A stretch of DNA of 64,000 nt from Segniliparus sp051660745 (GCF_051660745.1 NZ_JBOFQF010000003.1:186001-250000); one strand, 5' to 3'. Shown: positions 51,572 to 60,677, numbered from the stretch's first letter. Notes: a model not told the origin generated them from the sequence alone. Made by a program: numbers and translations.

Positions 51572-52681
51572 ATGAGATATTCCGGATGGGCGGCGGCGGT
51601 GTGCTGCGCCGCCGCGCTCCTCGGGTCCTGTGCCAGGCCGGTCGTCTCGGGCCCTGGCGGAACGAGCGGGCAGCCCGCTGCCGCCGGGCCGGAGATTCCG
51701 CCTGTGGCCGCGCCGTACGCCGCGCCTGAGCGGGCGCCGCAGGACGTCGCGCCGTTGGATGTGCGGGCGAGCGCCGACGCGGCGGACCGGTTGGGCAGGG
51801 TGGCGCAGGGCGTGCTGGTGGACTCCGGCGGCTACCACAGCTACCGGACGGCTCCGGAGGGCTCCGGCGAGACGCAGGACACGCAGTCCATCACGTTCTC
51901 CAGCGCGGACGGGAACATCTCGTGCACGGGCGACATCCGGGTTGTGGCGTGCGCGCTGAAAGAGTCGGACATCCCCAGGCCGCCGAGGCCCGCGAACGCG
52001 CCGCGCGCGACGGGCTGGCTCCCCGAGATCGAGCTGGCCCCCGGCGCGCTGTCCTATGGGGCGGCGCACGGCGACGTCCATGTCCTCACCGGCGGCGCAG
52101 TGCTCCCGACCGGCTCGACCATCCGGTTCGGCGAGGTGGAGTGCTTGGGCGAGGCGGGCGGGCTCACCTGCGCGAGCTATCGGGGCAGCCTCGGCTTCCA
52201 TGTCGCCCGCGACGAGCTCGTCCCGCTCAAGTCCGCCGCCCCGCTGGCCCCCGACGCGCGGGCCGAGCCGCGCACGCCCGGGGCAAAGCACTGCGGCGCG
52301 CTCGTGACCGAGCGCGCGATCGAACAGGCCGCGGAGCAGAGCTGGCCGACCACGGGGAAGCTCGGCCGCTGGCAGATCGACATCGCGGACCCGTACTCCT
52401 GCTCCGACGTCCAGGCGGTGATGACGCGCCGAGAGCAGCACGAAGGGCAGACGCTGTGGGGCGTCGGCGTGCTGCTCTTCGACAAAGGCAGGTTCGTCGG
52501 CCCGGCCACCGACCGGCCCTACGACAACCTGTACGCCGAGGCCGACCCGGACGACCCCGCCGTCGTTCGGCTGCGTTTCGCCCTCAAGCCCTCCGGCACG
52601 GGCTACGCGCGGGCGCGGTGCCAGGGCGGCGAAGTCGTGCTGCTCGACCCCGTCCCGGACGGAGCCCAGCAGACTCCGTGA
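51572..52681 (+). CDS. Exported lipoprotein, LppP/LprE-like C-terminal domain
   Basis: 369 residues. Signal with lipobox LLGSCARP (Cys20). A Pro-rich spacer (25-65) leads into a domain with ITFSSADGNISCTG and ALSYGAAHGDVHVLTGGAVL, typical of mycobacterial secreted/lipoprotein hypotheticals; the C-terminal part (CGALVTERAIEQAAEQS ... FDKGRFVGPATDR) resembles LppP/LprE. Six cysteines after the lipobox likely form disulfides. Function unknown; cell-envelope localisation. ATG 51572 follows GAAAGG. Confidence 0.8.
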   Translation: MRYSGWAAAVCCAAALLGSCARPVVSGPGGTSGQPAAAGPEIPPVAAPYAAPERAPQDVAPLDVRASADAADRLGRVAQGVLVDSGGYHSYRTAPEGSGETQDTQSITFSSADGNISCTGDIRVVACALKESDIPRPPRPANAPRATGWLPEIELAPGALSYGAAHGDVHVLTGGAVLPTGSTIRFGEVECLGEAGGLTCASYRGSLGFHVARDELVPLKSAAPLAPDARAEPRTPGAKHCGALVTERAIEQAAEQSWPTTGKLGRWQIDIADPYSCSDVQAVMTRREQHEGQTLWGVGVLLFDKGRFVGPATDRPYDNLYAEADPDDPAVVRLRFALKPSGTGYARARCQGGEVVLLDPVPDGAQQTP

Positions 52682-52734
52682 CACGAGCGCATAGAATCGA
52701 CGGCAGACCGCACCAATTCGAGAAGCAGGACCCG

Positions 52735-54069
52735 ATGACGCAGACCCAAGCACCGACCGCCGACACCCAGACCGGGGAGCGCGTCCGCGCCGACGACCGG
52801 GCGCACGTCTTCCACTCCTGGAGCGCGCAGGCGAAGATCAACCCGTTGCCGATCGCGGGCGGGGAGGGCTCGTGGTTCTGGGACTTCGAGGGAAACCGCT
52901 ACCTCGACTACAGCTCCCAGCTGATCAACTTGAACATCGGCCACGCGCATCCGAAGGTGGTCGACGCGATCATCGCGCAGGCGCAGAAGCTGCCGACGAT
53001 CCAGCCCGCGTTCGCGAACGAGGCCACGGCGACGCTCGCCCGGCTCATCGCCGAGCGCGCCCCGGACCCGGCGAGCAAAGTCTTCTTCACCACCGGCGGC
53101 CAGGAGGCCAACGAGCACGCGATCCGGATCGCGCGCCGGTTCACCGGGCGGGACAAGATCCTCGCGGCGTACCGCTCCTACCACGGCGCGGGCGGGCAGA
53201 CTATCGGCCTGACCGGCGAGCCTCGGCGTTGGGCGAACGAGCCGACCGGCGTCAATGTCAGCCGCTTCTTCGGCCCCTACCTGTACCGCTCGGCCTTCAA
53301 CGCGACGACCGAGGCGGAGGAGTCCGAGCGCGCCCTGGCGCATTTGGCGCAGGTGATCGAGCTTGAGGGCCCGCAGACGATCGCCGCTGTGCTCCTGGAG
53401 CCGGTGACGGGCTCGCCCGGCGTCCTCGTCCCGCCGCCCGGCTACCTCGCGGGCGTCGCTGAGCTGTGCCGCAAGCACGGGATCGTCTTCATCGCGGACG
53501 AGGTCATGGTCGGCTTCGGCCGGGTCGGGGAGTGGTTCGCCTCCCACGGCGCCTTCGGCGCGGAGCCCGACCTCATCACGTTCGCGAAGGGCGTGAACTC
53601 CGGCTACGTCCCGCTCGGCGGCGTGGTCATCTCCGACCGGGTGGCCTCGCACTTCGACGACGTCGCGTACCCCGGCGGGCTCACCTACGCCGGGCACCCG
53701 CTCGCCTGCGCGGCGGGCGTCGCGTCCATCGAGGTGTTCGAGGAGGAGCAGCTCCTGCTGAAGGCGCGCGAGGTGGGCGAGAACCTGCTCGGCGCGGGCC
53801 TTCGCGCGCTGGCCGACAAGCACCAGGTCGTCGGCGAGGTGCGCGGGCGCGGATTCTTCTGGGCCGTGGAGCTCGTCTCGGACCGGGCGACCCGCCAGCC
53901 GCTCCCCGTCGACAAGGTCGCGGGCGTGGTCGCGGGCCTCAAGTCCCGTGGCGTGTGGGCGTTCGCGCCCGCCAACCGGATCCACGTCGCCCCGCCGCTC
54001 ACCGCGAGCGAGGCGGAGCTGCAGCTCGGGATCACGGCCCTGGACGAGGCGCTCGGCGAGATCGCCTAA
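52735..54069 (+). CDS. Class III (omega-type) PLP aminotransferase
   Basis: 444 residues from ATG 52735. YLDYSSQLINLNIGHAHPKV, FFTTGGQEANEHAI, SYHGAGGQTIGLTGE, FIADEVMVGFGRVGEWFA and ITFAKGVNSGYVPLGG (PLP Lys) identify the aminotransferase class III (beta-alanine/taurine-pyruvate-like) group. Donor and acceptor unknown; M. tuberculosis has a related Rv3329. Overlaps the convergent DUF5313 gene by 4 bp. Confidence 0.9.
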   Translation: MTQTQAPTADTQTGERVRADDRAHVFHSWSAQAKINPLPIAGGEGSWFWDFEGNRYLDYSSQLINLNIGHAHPKVVDAIIAQAQKLPTIQPAFANEATATLARLIAERAPDPASKVFFTTGGQEANEHAIRIARRFTGRDKILAAYRSYHGAGGQTIGLTGEPRRWANEPTGVNVSRFFGPYLYRSAFNATTEAEESERALAHLAQVIELEGPQTIAAVLLEPVTGSPGVLVPPPGYLAGVAELCRKHGIVFIADEVMVGFGRVGEWFASHGAFGAEPDLITFAKGVNSGYVPLGGVVISDRVASHFDDVAYPGGLTYAGHPLACAAGVASIEVFEEEQLLLKAREVGENLLGAGLRALADKHQVVGEVRGRGFFWAVELVSDRATRQPLPVDKVAGVVAGLKSRGVWAFAPANRIHVAPPLTASEAELQLGITALDEALGEIA

Positions 54070-54494
54070 GGCTGCTCGGCTTCGGGGTGGACCCCGTAGA
54101 TCTCCAGGTAGCGGGCGCGGGACTCCTCGCGGGCGAGGACCTTCTTCGGGTTCTCCAAGTCGGCGGGCAAGCTGTGCTTGACGAGCCGGGACACTCGGTT
54201 CTGCTTCATGTACGCGCCGGAGTAGACCAGCGCGAGGATAGCCATGAGCAGCACCATCGCGCCGCGCAGCCAGAGCTGCCCCGGCACGAGCCAGAGGATC
54301 AGGGCGAAGATCGGGAAGAACGGGACCATGTTGCGCCACAGGTGCCTCGGCGCGGCCCAATCGCCGGTGAGGTCGTTCTCGACCCAGGCGCGCATCGAGT
54401 CGGGAAGCTTTCGCCCGTAGGCGTAGCCGATCCATTGGAAGAGGTTGGGCCGGTTCTTCTCCGTGCTTCCCGTGCCGTTGTGCTCCGTGCTCAT
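54066..54494 (-). CDS. DUF5313-family membrane protein
   Basis: 142 residues from ATG 54494. Conserved RPNLFQWIGYAYGRKLPDSM and WVENDLTGDWAAPRHLWR, then two membrane spans (65-105), KHSLPADLENPKKVLAREE tail: the DUF5313 pattern of mycolate actinobacteria. Overlaps the marR gene by 4 bp (ATGA), so it is in an operon with it and presumably is regulated by it. Function unknown. Confidence 0.82.
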   Translation of the reverse strand: MSTEHNGTGSTEKNRPNLFQWIGYAYGRKLPDSMRAWVENDLTGDWAAPRHLWRNMVPFFPIFALILWLVPGQLWLRGAMVLLMAILALVYSGAYMKQNRVSRLVKHSLPADLENPKKVLAREESRARYLEIYGVHPEAEQP

Positions 54495-54952
54495 GCCTGC
54501 AGCGCTCCTGCCTTGATCGCTTTCTGATTGATTTTCGTGAGGACGTGGTGGAGCTCGCCGAGCTCTTCCCAGTCCGAGTCCAGCCGTTCCACCACTTGCC
54601 CGGGGACGCCGAGCGCCTGCTCGCGCAGCGCGATGCCCTCGGCGGTGAGCTCGATGTCGAGCTGGCGCTCGTCGTCCGCGTTGCGGGTGCGGGTGACGAG
54701 CCCCGCCGCCTCGAGGCGCTTGAGCAGGGGGGAGATCGTCGCGGAGTCGAGTTGCAGCGCTTCGCCGAGCTCTTTCACCGACTGCGGAGACTCGCCCCAC
54801 AGCGCGAGCATGACGAGGTACTGGGGGTGGGTGAGGCCCAGCGGGGCCAGGATGGGCCGGTAGACGGAGAGGATCGCCCGGTTCGCAATGGCGAGCGCGA
54901 AGCAGACCTGCCGCTCCAGGGCCAGGGGATCTTCGACAGCTGATGTGCTCAT
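54491..54952 (-). CDS. MarR/OhrR-type regulator
   Basis: 153 residues from ATG 54952. MarR family: LERQVCFALAIANRAILSVY, LGLTHPQYLVMLALWG, SVKELGEALQLDSATISPLLKRLEAAGLVTR, RNADDERQLDIELTAEG. Cys17 falls at the position of the redox-sensing Cys of OhrR, in a matching sequence (QVCFAL). No ohr gene is nearby. A strong inverted repeat (54974-55002) lies just upstream; probably autoregulated. Cotranscribed with the DUF5313 gene. Confidence 0.86.
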   Translation of the reverse strand: MSTSAVEDPLALERQVCFALAIANRAILSVYRPILAPLGLTHPQYLVMLALWGESPQSVKELGEALQLDSATISPLLKRLEAAGLVTRTRNADDERQLDIELTAEGIALREQALGVPGQVVERLDSDWEELGELHHVLTKINQKAIKAGALQA

Positions 54953-54973
54953 GCGATAGATCGTACCATAATA

Positions 54974-55002
54974 GTTAGTGTCCTATTAAATAGGGCACTA
55001 AC
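54974..55002. promoter_or_regulatory. MarR/OhrR operator-like inverted repeat
   Basis: GTTAGTGTCCTATT (54974-54987), one central A, AATAGGGCACTAAC (54989-55002): 14-bp arms with a single mismatch, starting 22 bp upstream of the marR ATG at 54952. It covers the likely promoter of marR. Confidence 0.85.
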
Positions 55003-55094
55003 TGAATGTCGGGAACGGTCATGTCGGGAGCGGTCGAGCCGAAGTGGACCAGGCAAGACATCTGGCCGATGAGAGGAGGGCGGCCTGGCGGGGC
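55003..55094. other. Short intergenic region
   Basis: 92 bp between the operator and dapD stop. No gene or clear terminator; CGGGGCGGCCTG-rich. The sequence TCATGTCGGGA is present near 55015, with TCGGGAACGGTCATGTCGGGAGCGGTC being a duplicated 14-mer (CATGTCGGGA-like). Confidence 0.4.
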
Positions 55095-56072
55095 CTACGG
55101 GTTGTTCGAGTGCAGCACCGCGTTGAGCGTGATGCCGCTGCCCGAGCGGGGCAGGACCTCGATGGCTCCGGTGATGGAGTTGCGCCGCCACAGGAGGTTC
55201 GAGACGCCGGAGAGCGCGCGGGCCGCGACGACCTCGCCCTCGGGGGTGGTCACCTTCGTGCCCGCCGTGATGTAGAGGCCTGCCTCGACGACCGAGTCGT
55301 CCCCGAGGCTGATCCCGATGCCCGCGTTCGCGCCGATGAGGCTGCGCTTGCCGACGGAGATGGTCTCTTTCCCGCCGCCGGAGAGGGTGCCCATGATCGA
55401 GGCGCCGCCGCCGACGTCGGAGCCGTCGTCGATCACAACGCCCGCGGAGATCCGGCCCTCCACCATGCTCGCGCCGAGCGTGCCCGCGTTGAAGTTCACA
55501 AAACCCTCGTGCATGACCGTGGTGCCCTCGGCCAGGTGCGCGCCGAGCCGCACCCGGTCGGCGTCGGCGATCCGGACCCCGGTCGGCACGACGTAGTCGA
55601 CCATCCGGGGGAACTTGTCCACGCCGAGCACCTGCACCGGCCCGCGCCCGCGCAGCCGGACCCGCGTCGCCTCGAAATCAGTGGGGGAGCAGGGGCCGTG
55701 GTTCGTCCACACCACGTTTGAGAGGAGGCCGAACACCCCGGCGAGGTTCGCCTCGTGCGGGCGGACGAGGCGGTGGCTGAGCAAATGCAGCCGCAGGTAC
55801 ACGTCGTAGGCGTCGGCGGGCGGCTCCGCGAGGCTCGCGATCCGGGTCCGGACGACGGACGTCACGACGTCGCGCTCGGGGTCGGGGCCGGCGAGGGCGA
55901 GGAGCGCGTCGGACGCGGGCGGACCTTCGATGGCAAAGGTCTCGCCCTCTTGGAACTCGCCGAGCTGCGGCTCCGGGAACCAGACGTCCAACACCGTGCC
56001 GGACGAGGTGAGCGTGGCGAGGCCCACGCCGCTTGCTCCGATCTGGCGGTATGTGCTCGGGGTATCGCTCAT
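55095..56072 (-). CDS. dapD: Tetrahydrodipicolinate N-succinyltransferase DapD
   Basis: 325 residues from ATG 56072 (upstream in-frame GTG codons exist but the start matches the actinobacterial family). Lysine/meso-DAP pathway. Actinobacterial-type DapD with left-handed beta-helix: VDYVVPTGVRIADADRVRLGAHL, TTVMHEGFVNFNAGTLG, SDVGGGASIMGTLSGGGKE, LIGANAGIGISLGDD. Divergent from dapE as in M. tuberculosis Rv1201c/Rv1202. Confidence 0.95.
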   Translation of the reverse strand: MSDTPSTYRQIGASGVGLATLTSSGTVLDVWFPEPQLGEFQEGETFAIEGPPASDALLALAGPDPERDVVTSVVRTRIASLAEPPADAYDVYLRLHLLSHRLVRPHEANLAGVFGLLSNVVWTNHGPCSPTDFEATRVRLRGRGPVQVLGVDKFPRMVDYVVPTGVRIADADRVRLGAHLAEGTTVMHEGFVNFNAGTLGASMVEGRISAGVVIDDGSDVGGGASIMGTLSGGGKETISVGKRSLIGANAGIGISLGDDSVVEAGLYITAGTKVTTPEGEVVAARALSGVSNLLWRRNSITGAIEVLPRSGSGITLNAVLHSNNP

Positions 56073-56155
56073 GGGCCAGGAGTCTACCCGCCGCCGGGCA
56101 CGGGGCATGGCCCGCACACGTCGCGGGCGGCGACGGGTGCGGCTAGTCTGTGACG

Positions 56156-57250
56156 ATGGCGTTGCGGCTGCATTCGGACCCGGTGGAACTCGCTCAGGCG
56201 TTGATCGACGTGCCGAGCGAGTCGGGCCAGGAGGCCGTTCTCGCCGACGCCGTCGAAGCGGCGCTGCGCGAGCAGACGACGGGCTTCGAGGTCGTCCGGC
56301 GGGGCAACTGCGTGCTGGCGAGGACCAACGCGGGCCGTGCGCGGCGGGTGCTGCTCGCGGGCCATCTGGACACCGTGCCGGCGGCTGGGAACCTGCCCGC
56401 CAGGCGGTTCGTCGACCCGGAGCACGGGCCTTCGCTCGCGGGCCTCGGCTCGGTGGACATGAAGTCGGGCTGCGCCGTCTTCCTCCACCTCGCGGCCACA
56501 GTCTCGGACCTCGGCCCCGACCTCACCCTGATCTTCTACGACAACGAGGAGGTCGCCTCCGACCTCAACGGCCTCGGCCATCTGGCCAGGGACGTGCCGG
56601 ACTGGCTGGAAGCCGACGTCGCGATCTTGGGCGAGCCGACCGCCGGGCTCATCGAGGCGGGCTGCCAGGGCACATTGCGGGCGCGGCTGACCACCTCGGG
56701 CAGGCGGGCGCACTCCGCGCGGTCCTGGCTGGGCGACGACGCGATCCACCGGCTTTCCCCGATCCTCGCGGTCCTCTCCGAGCATCGGGCGCGCGAGGTG
56801 GACATCGACGGCTGCCGCTACCGGGAGGGTTTGTCCGCGACCCGGATCGGCGGCGGGGTGGCGGGCAACGTCATCCCCGACGAGGCCTGGGTCGAGGTGA
56901 ACTTCCGCTTCGCCCCCGACCGTGGGGCCGACGAGGCCGTCGCGTATGTGCGGGGGCTCTTCGAGCATCTGCCGCAGACCCGGTTCGAGGTGGTCGACTC
57001 GGCGCCCGGGGCGCTCCCCGGCCTCGCGCAACCTGCGGCGGCGGAGCTCGTCGCGGCAGCCTCGGGCAAATTCCGCGCCAAATACGGCTGGACGGACGTG
57101 TCGCGGTTCGCCGCGCTCGGGATCCCCGCGGTGAACTTCGGGCCTGGCGATCCGAATCTCGCCCACACCAGGGAGGAATGGGCGCCGGAGAGCCAGATCC
57201 GCGAGGTGGCCGATGTGCTGGCCCGGTATTTGGCGGCCCCCGCTCTTTGA
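56156..57250 (+). CDS. dapE: Succinyl-diaminopimelate desuccinylase DapE
   Basis: 364 residues from ATG 56156 (a GTG at 56150 could add 2 residues). M20 metallopeptidase fold: LLAGHLDTVPAAGNLP (HxDT), LGSVDMKSGCAVFLHLA, IFYDNEEVASDLNGLG (catalytic Glu-Glu; E-E-V instead of the usual EE-I), LGEPTAG. Removes succinate from succinyl-DAP. Divergent from dapD, 83 bp apart. Confidence 0.95.
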   Translation: MALRLHSDPVELAQALIDVPSESGQEAVLADAVEAALREQTTGFEVVRRGNCVLARTNAGRARRVLLAGHLDTVPAAGNLPARRFVDPEHGPSLAGLGSVDMKSGCAVFLHLAATVSDLGPDLTLIFYDNEEVASDLNGLGHLARDVPDWLEADVAILGEPTAGLIEAGCQGTLRARLTTSGRRAHSARSWLGDDAIHRLSPILAVLSEHRAREVDIDGCRYREGLSATRIGGGVAGNVIPDEAWVEVNFRFAPDRGADEAVAYVRGLFEHLPQTRFEVVDSAPGALPGLAQPAAAELVAAASGKFRAKYGWTDVSRFAALGIPAVNFGPGDPNLAHTREEWAPESQIREVADVLARYLAAPAL

Positions 57251-57283
57251 CAGTGCCGATATTCCACGAAGGAAGGTGCCAGC

Positions 57284-58201
57284 ATGGCCGATGAGACCGA
57301 ACAGCGCGAAACCGTGCCGACCTACGCCGACCCGGACTGGAGCCTCGACGAGCTGGTCGCCGCGAAAGGCGGACGGCGCGTGGCGGCCGTGCTGCCCGCC
57401 CTCAACGAGGAAGAGACTGTCGGCCATGTGATCGCGAGCCTCGACTGGCTGCGCGGGAAGCTCTTGGACGACGTGCTCGTGGTCGACGGCGGCTCCGAGG
57501 ACGAGACGGTCGCGGCGGCAAGGGCGGCGGGCACCCGAGTGGTCAGCACTGTCGAGGCGTTGCCGGGCGTGCCCTTGGCAGGAGGGAAGGGCGAGGCACT
57601 ATGGCGCTCGCTCGGCGTGGTGGACAGCGATTTCGTGGTCTTCATCGACACCGACCTCATCGATCCGGACCCGACGTTCGCCTCGAAGCTCCTGGGGCCG
57701 CTGCTGACCGAGAGCTCCGTCCACCTGGTCAAGGGCTACTACCGCAGGCCGCTCGGCAGCGTCGACCCCTCCGGCGGCGGCAGGGTCACCGAGCTGGTGG
57801 CCCGTCCGATGCTCGCGGCGCTGCGCCCCGGCCTGCGCACGCTCCTCCAACCGCTGGCTGGGGAGTACGCGGCGCGGACCGCGACGCTGCGCTCCTTGGA
57901 GTTCGCCCCCGGCTACGGCGTGGAGATCGGCATGGTCCTCGACGTGTACGACCGGTTCGGCGCGCAGGGGCTGGCGCAGGTGAACCTCGGCTCTCGCGCG
58001 CACCGCAACCAGCCGCTGACCGAGCTCGCGGCGATGAGCAGGCAGATCATCCACACCATGCTGACCCGAAGCGGGATGGCCGATTCGCAGGAGCCGCTCT
58101 TGGTGGCGCAGCCCGGCCCGTCGGGCCTGGAGCTCGTGTCGCGCCAGCTGCGGCTCGAGGGGCATCCGCCGATGGACGAGGTGCTCCCGGCGAAGTCCTG
58201 A
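57284..58201 (+). CDS. gpgS: Glucosyl-3-phosphoglycerate synthase GpgS
   Basis: 305 residues; first enzyme of methylglucose lipopolysaccharide (MGLP) synthesis (Rv1208, 324 residues). GT81/GT-A fold: LPALNEEETVGHVI, VVDGGSEDETV, the metal-binding IDTDLIDP (Asp122-Thr-Asp124), HLVKGYYRRP and GYGVEIGMVLDVY. In M. tuberculosis folP2 precedes it; here it directly follows dapE, 33 bp away. ATG 57284 with GAAGGAAGG upstream. Confidence 0.93.
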   Translation: MADETEQRETVPTYADPDWSLDELVAAKGGRRVAAVLPALNEEETVGHVIASLDWLRGKLLDDVLVVDGGSEDETVAAARAAGTRVVSTVEALPGVPLAGGKGEALWRSLGVVDSDFVVFIDTDLIDPDPTFASKLLGPLLTESSVHLVKGYYRRPLGSVDPSGGGRVTELVARPMLAALRPGLRTLLQPLAGEYAARTATLRSLEFAPGYGVEIGMVLDVYDRFGAQGLAQVNLGSRAHRNQPLTELAAMSRQIIHTMLTRSGMADSQEPLLVAQPGPSGLELVSRQLRLEGHPPMDEVLPAKS

Positions 58202-58235
58202 CGCTTTTGTCAGGGCGTCGTGACATCATTGCTGT

Positions 58236-58553
58236 GTGGTACTAGTCCTCGAATACATGCTGGTCGCGGTTCTCGTGGGAGCCGGGCTGTTCGGGCTCTC
58301 GATCTTCGTCTTCGGCCGGGGCGAGGAGCTCGGGCCGCTGCCGAAGCAGGCGAGCCCGACCAAACTCCCGGAATACGGAGCGAGCGGCGCGGACGTCCGC
58401 GCGCTCAAGTTCCAAGTGCGGCTGCGCGGGTACGACATGCGCGAGGTGGACTGGGCCCTCGCGAGGCTGGCCGAGGAGCTGGACTCGCTTCGGGCCAAGG
58501 CAGGCGAGTTCGAGCCTGCTCGGCAAGAGGAACTGGAAACCGCAGATGAGTGA
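58236..58553 (+). CDS. DivIVA-domain membrane-tethered protein (Rv1209-like)
   Basis: 105 residues from GTG 58236. One N-terminal membrane segment (YMLVAVLVGAGLFGLSIFVF), then FQVRLRGYDMREVDWALARLAEELDSLR, a DivIVA-like motif (FxxxxRGYDxxxVD). Same position as Rv1209 between gpgS and tag. A cell-pole/septum role is possible. Stop overlaps the tag start by 8 bp. Confidence 0.82.
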   Translation: MVLVLEYMLVAVLVGAGLFGLSIFVFGRGEELGPLPKQASPTKLPEYGASGADVRALKFQVRLRGYDMREVDWALARLAEELDSLRAKAGEFEPARQEELETADE

Positions 58554-59229
58554 TGCGGTGGATATTTCCCAGGATGCCAGACGGAGGAGATCCAAGGCGG
58601 AAGGATCCGACGTGTACGGAGGCGGTGTGGGTACACGAGGGTCCGACAACGCAGGAGATCCCCGTCTGGCGCCTGGGAAACGATGCGCGTGGGCGGAGTC
58701 GCCAAAGGACCTGGCCGTCCGCGAGCTCTACGTGCGGTACCACGACGAGGAGTGGGGCAAAGCGGTCAGGAGCGGCAACGGCCTGTACGAGCGGTTTTGC
58801 CTTGAGGCCTTCCAGGCCGGGCTCTCCTGGATCACCGTCTTGCGCAAGCGAGAGGCGTTCCGCGCCGCGTTCGCAGGCTTCGACCCGTCTGCCGTCGCCG
58901 CTTTCGACGACCAGGACGTGGAGCGCCTCATGGCCGACGCTGGCATCATCCGCAGCCGCCCCAAGATCCTCGCCGCGATCAAAGCCGCCAATTTGGTGCA
59001 GGACATCGGCGAGGACGAGTTCGCGAGCTTGCTCTGGTCCTTCGCCCCCGGGCCGAGGCCGCGCCCGGTTCGGCTCGAAGACGTCCCAGCGCAGACCCCG
59101 GAGTCCACAGCTATGGCAAAAGAGCTGCGTAGACGCGGTTTTTCTTTCTGCGGGCCGACGACGTGCTACGCGATGATGCAGGCCACTGGCATGGTGGACG
59201 ACCACCTGGTTTCCTGCTGGGTGGCTTAG
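58546..59229 (+). CDS. tag: DNA-3-methyladenine glycosylase I (Tag)
   Basis: 227 residues. Tag family: RCAWAESPKDLAVRELYVRYHDEEWG, LYERFCLEAFQAGLSWITVLRKREAFRAAF, IIRSRPKILAAIKAA, KELRRRGFSFCGPTTCYAMMQATGMVDDHL. Zinc-binding Cys/His near both ends are conserved. Compared with M. tuberculosis TagA it has an N-terminal extension of about 45 residues (MSDAVDISQDARRRRSK...). ATG 58546 overlaps the previous gene by 8 bp. Confidence 0.93.
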   Translation: MSDAVDISQDARRRRSKAEGSDVYGGGVGTRGSDNAGDPRLAPGKRCAWAESPKDLAVRELYVRYHDEEWGKAVRSGNGLYERFCLEAFQAGLSWITVLRKREAFRAAFAGFDPSAVAAFDDQDVERLMADAGIIRSRPKILAAIKAANLVQDIGEDEFASLLWSFAPGPRPRPVRLEDVPAQTPESTAMAKELRRRGFSFCGPTTCYAMMQATGMVDDHLVSCWVA

Positions 59230-59314
59230 CGTGGGAGAATAGTGAAGCATTTGTTCACGAGTTAATAGCCTTGTCGACAGCGCTAGGCGGCGCTGGCGTG
59301 ATTTGGAGGAACCG

Positions 59315-59497
59315 ATGGCGGCACTCAAGCCACGTACCGGTGACGGCCCGCTCGAAGTAGCGAAAGAGGGACGCGGGATCATTTTGCGGATGCCGGTGGA
59401 CGGTGGGGGTCGTCTTGTGGTGGAGCTTTCCGTGGAAGAAGCGACCGCGCTTTCCGAAGCCCTGGCGGGCGTCCCGCTTGGAGCGGTCAAAAAGTAG
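59315..59497 (+). CDS. DUF3117 small protein (Rv1211-like)
   Basis: 60 residues from ATG 59315 (TTGGAGGAACC upstream). MAALKPRTGDGPLEVAKEGRGIILRMPVDGGGRLVVELSVEEATALSEALAG-like sequence in order; DUF3117 family, same neighbour as Rv1211. Compact; role unknown. Lies 86 bp after tag; the gap shows no other gene. Confidence 0.85.
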   Translation: MAALKPRTGDGPLEVAKEGRGIILRMPVDGGGRLVVELSVEEATALSEALAGVPLGAVKK

Positions 59498-59519
59498 TCC
59501 CAGGCGGCGAGCGACTGGA

Positions 59520-60677
59520 CTAGCGAGCCACGTGCTCGTAGATCTTCAGGGTGTCCGCCGCCACCTTGGTCCAGGAGAACTCGCGCACCGCTCTGGCCCG
59601 TCCTGCGAGGCCCATCCGCGTGGCGAGGCCCGCGTCGGTGACCAAAGCGTTCACCGCGTCGGCGAGCCCGTGCTCGAAGCCTTTCGGGTCGGCCGCCTCG
59701 TACGGGACGAGCAAGCCTGTCTCGCCGTGCTCGACGACCTCGGGAATGCCGCCGACCGCCGAGGCGACCACGGCGGTCGAGGTCGCCATCGCCTCAAGGT
59801 TGACGATGCCGAGCGGCTCGTAGATGGAGGGGCAGACGAACACGGCAGCAGCCGAGACGAGCTGGCGGATCTTCTCGGCAGAGAGCATGTCTTGCACCCA
59901 GCGGACGCCGTGCCGCGCGGCTTCGAGCTCGGCGACGGCGGCGCGGGTCTGGGCGGCGATCTCCGGGGTGTCCGGCGCGCCCGCGCACAAGAGGAGCTGG
60001 GCTTCGGGCACAAAACGATGGGCTGCCGCGATGAGGTGGTTCAACCCTTTCTGATGGGTGATCCGCCCGACGAAGGCGACAATCGGACGCTCGGGGTCCA
60101 GCCCCAGCTCCTCGACTGCGGCCTCGGCGTTCGGGTCGCTGTACCAGGCGCTCACATCGATCCCGTTGCGCACAACGTGCACGCGGGCCGGGTCGATGAG
60201 CGGGTAGGTCGCGAGCACGTCGGTGGCCATCGCCTGGCTCACGGCGATGACGGCGGCAGCCGAGGGCAGCGCCGTCGCCTCTGCCCAGCTGGAGACGCGG
60301 TAGCCGCCGCCGAGCTGCTCGGCCTTCCACGGGCGCAAGGGCTCAAGCGAGTGCGAGGTCACCACGTGGGGCACGTCGTGCAGAAGGCTTGCCAGATGGC
60401 CTGCGATATTGGCGTACCAGGTGTGCGAGTGGACCACGTCGACCCCGACCGCAGCAGCGGTGATCCGCAGGTCGGCGGAGAGGGTCCGCAGCGCGGCGTT
60501 GGCGCCCGCGAGGGCTTCGTCCGGCTGGTGCGCGATCGCGCCGGGCCGCGCCGCGCCGATACAATGCACGTCGACTTCGCAGAGTTCGCGCAGGTTGGCC
60601 ACCAATTCTGTGACGTGCACGCCAGCTCCGCCGTACACCTCTGGTGGGTACTCTCGCGTCAGCATCGCCACGTGCAT
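59520..60677 (-). CDS. glgA: Actinobacterial glycogen synthase-like GlgA/GlgM
   Basis: 385 residues from ATG 60677 (MHVAMLTREYPPEVYGGAG, the family start). GT4 glycosyltransferase: HSHTWYANIAGHL, HSLEPLRPWKAEQLGGGY, VGRITHQKGLNHL and CPSIYEPLGIVNLEAMA. Mycobacterial homologues (Rv1212c) make maltose 1-phosphate or elongate alpha-glucan from ADP-glucose. Divergent from glgC, which makes the donor. The upstream intergenic sequence contains a near-copy of its own 5' end. Confidence 0.93.
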   Translation of the reverse strand: MHVAMLTREYPPEVYGGAGVHVTELVANLRELCEVDVHCIGAARPGAIAHQPDEALAGANAALRTLSADLRITAAAVGVDVVHSHTWYANIAGHLASLLHDVPHVVTSHSLEPLRPWKAEQLGGGYRVSSWAEATALPSAAAVIAVSQAMATDVLATYPLIDPARVHVVRNGIDVSAWYSDPNAEAAVEELGLDPERPIVAFVGRITHQKGLNHLIAAAHRFVPEAQLLLCAGAPDTPEIAAQTRAAVAELEAARHGVRWVQDMLSAEKIRQLVSAAAVFVCPSIYEPLGIVNLEAMATSTAVVASAVGGIPEVVEHGETGLLVPYEAADPKGFEHGLADAVNALVTDAGLATRMGLAGRARAVREFSWTKVAADTLKIYEHVAR

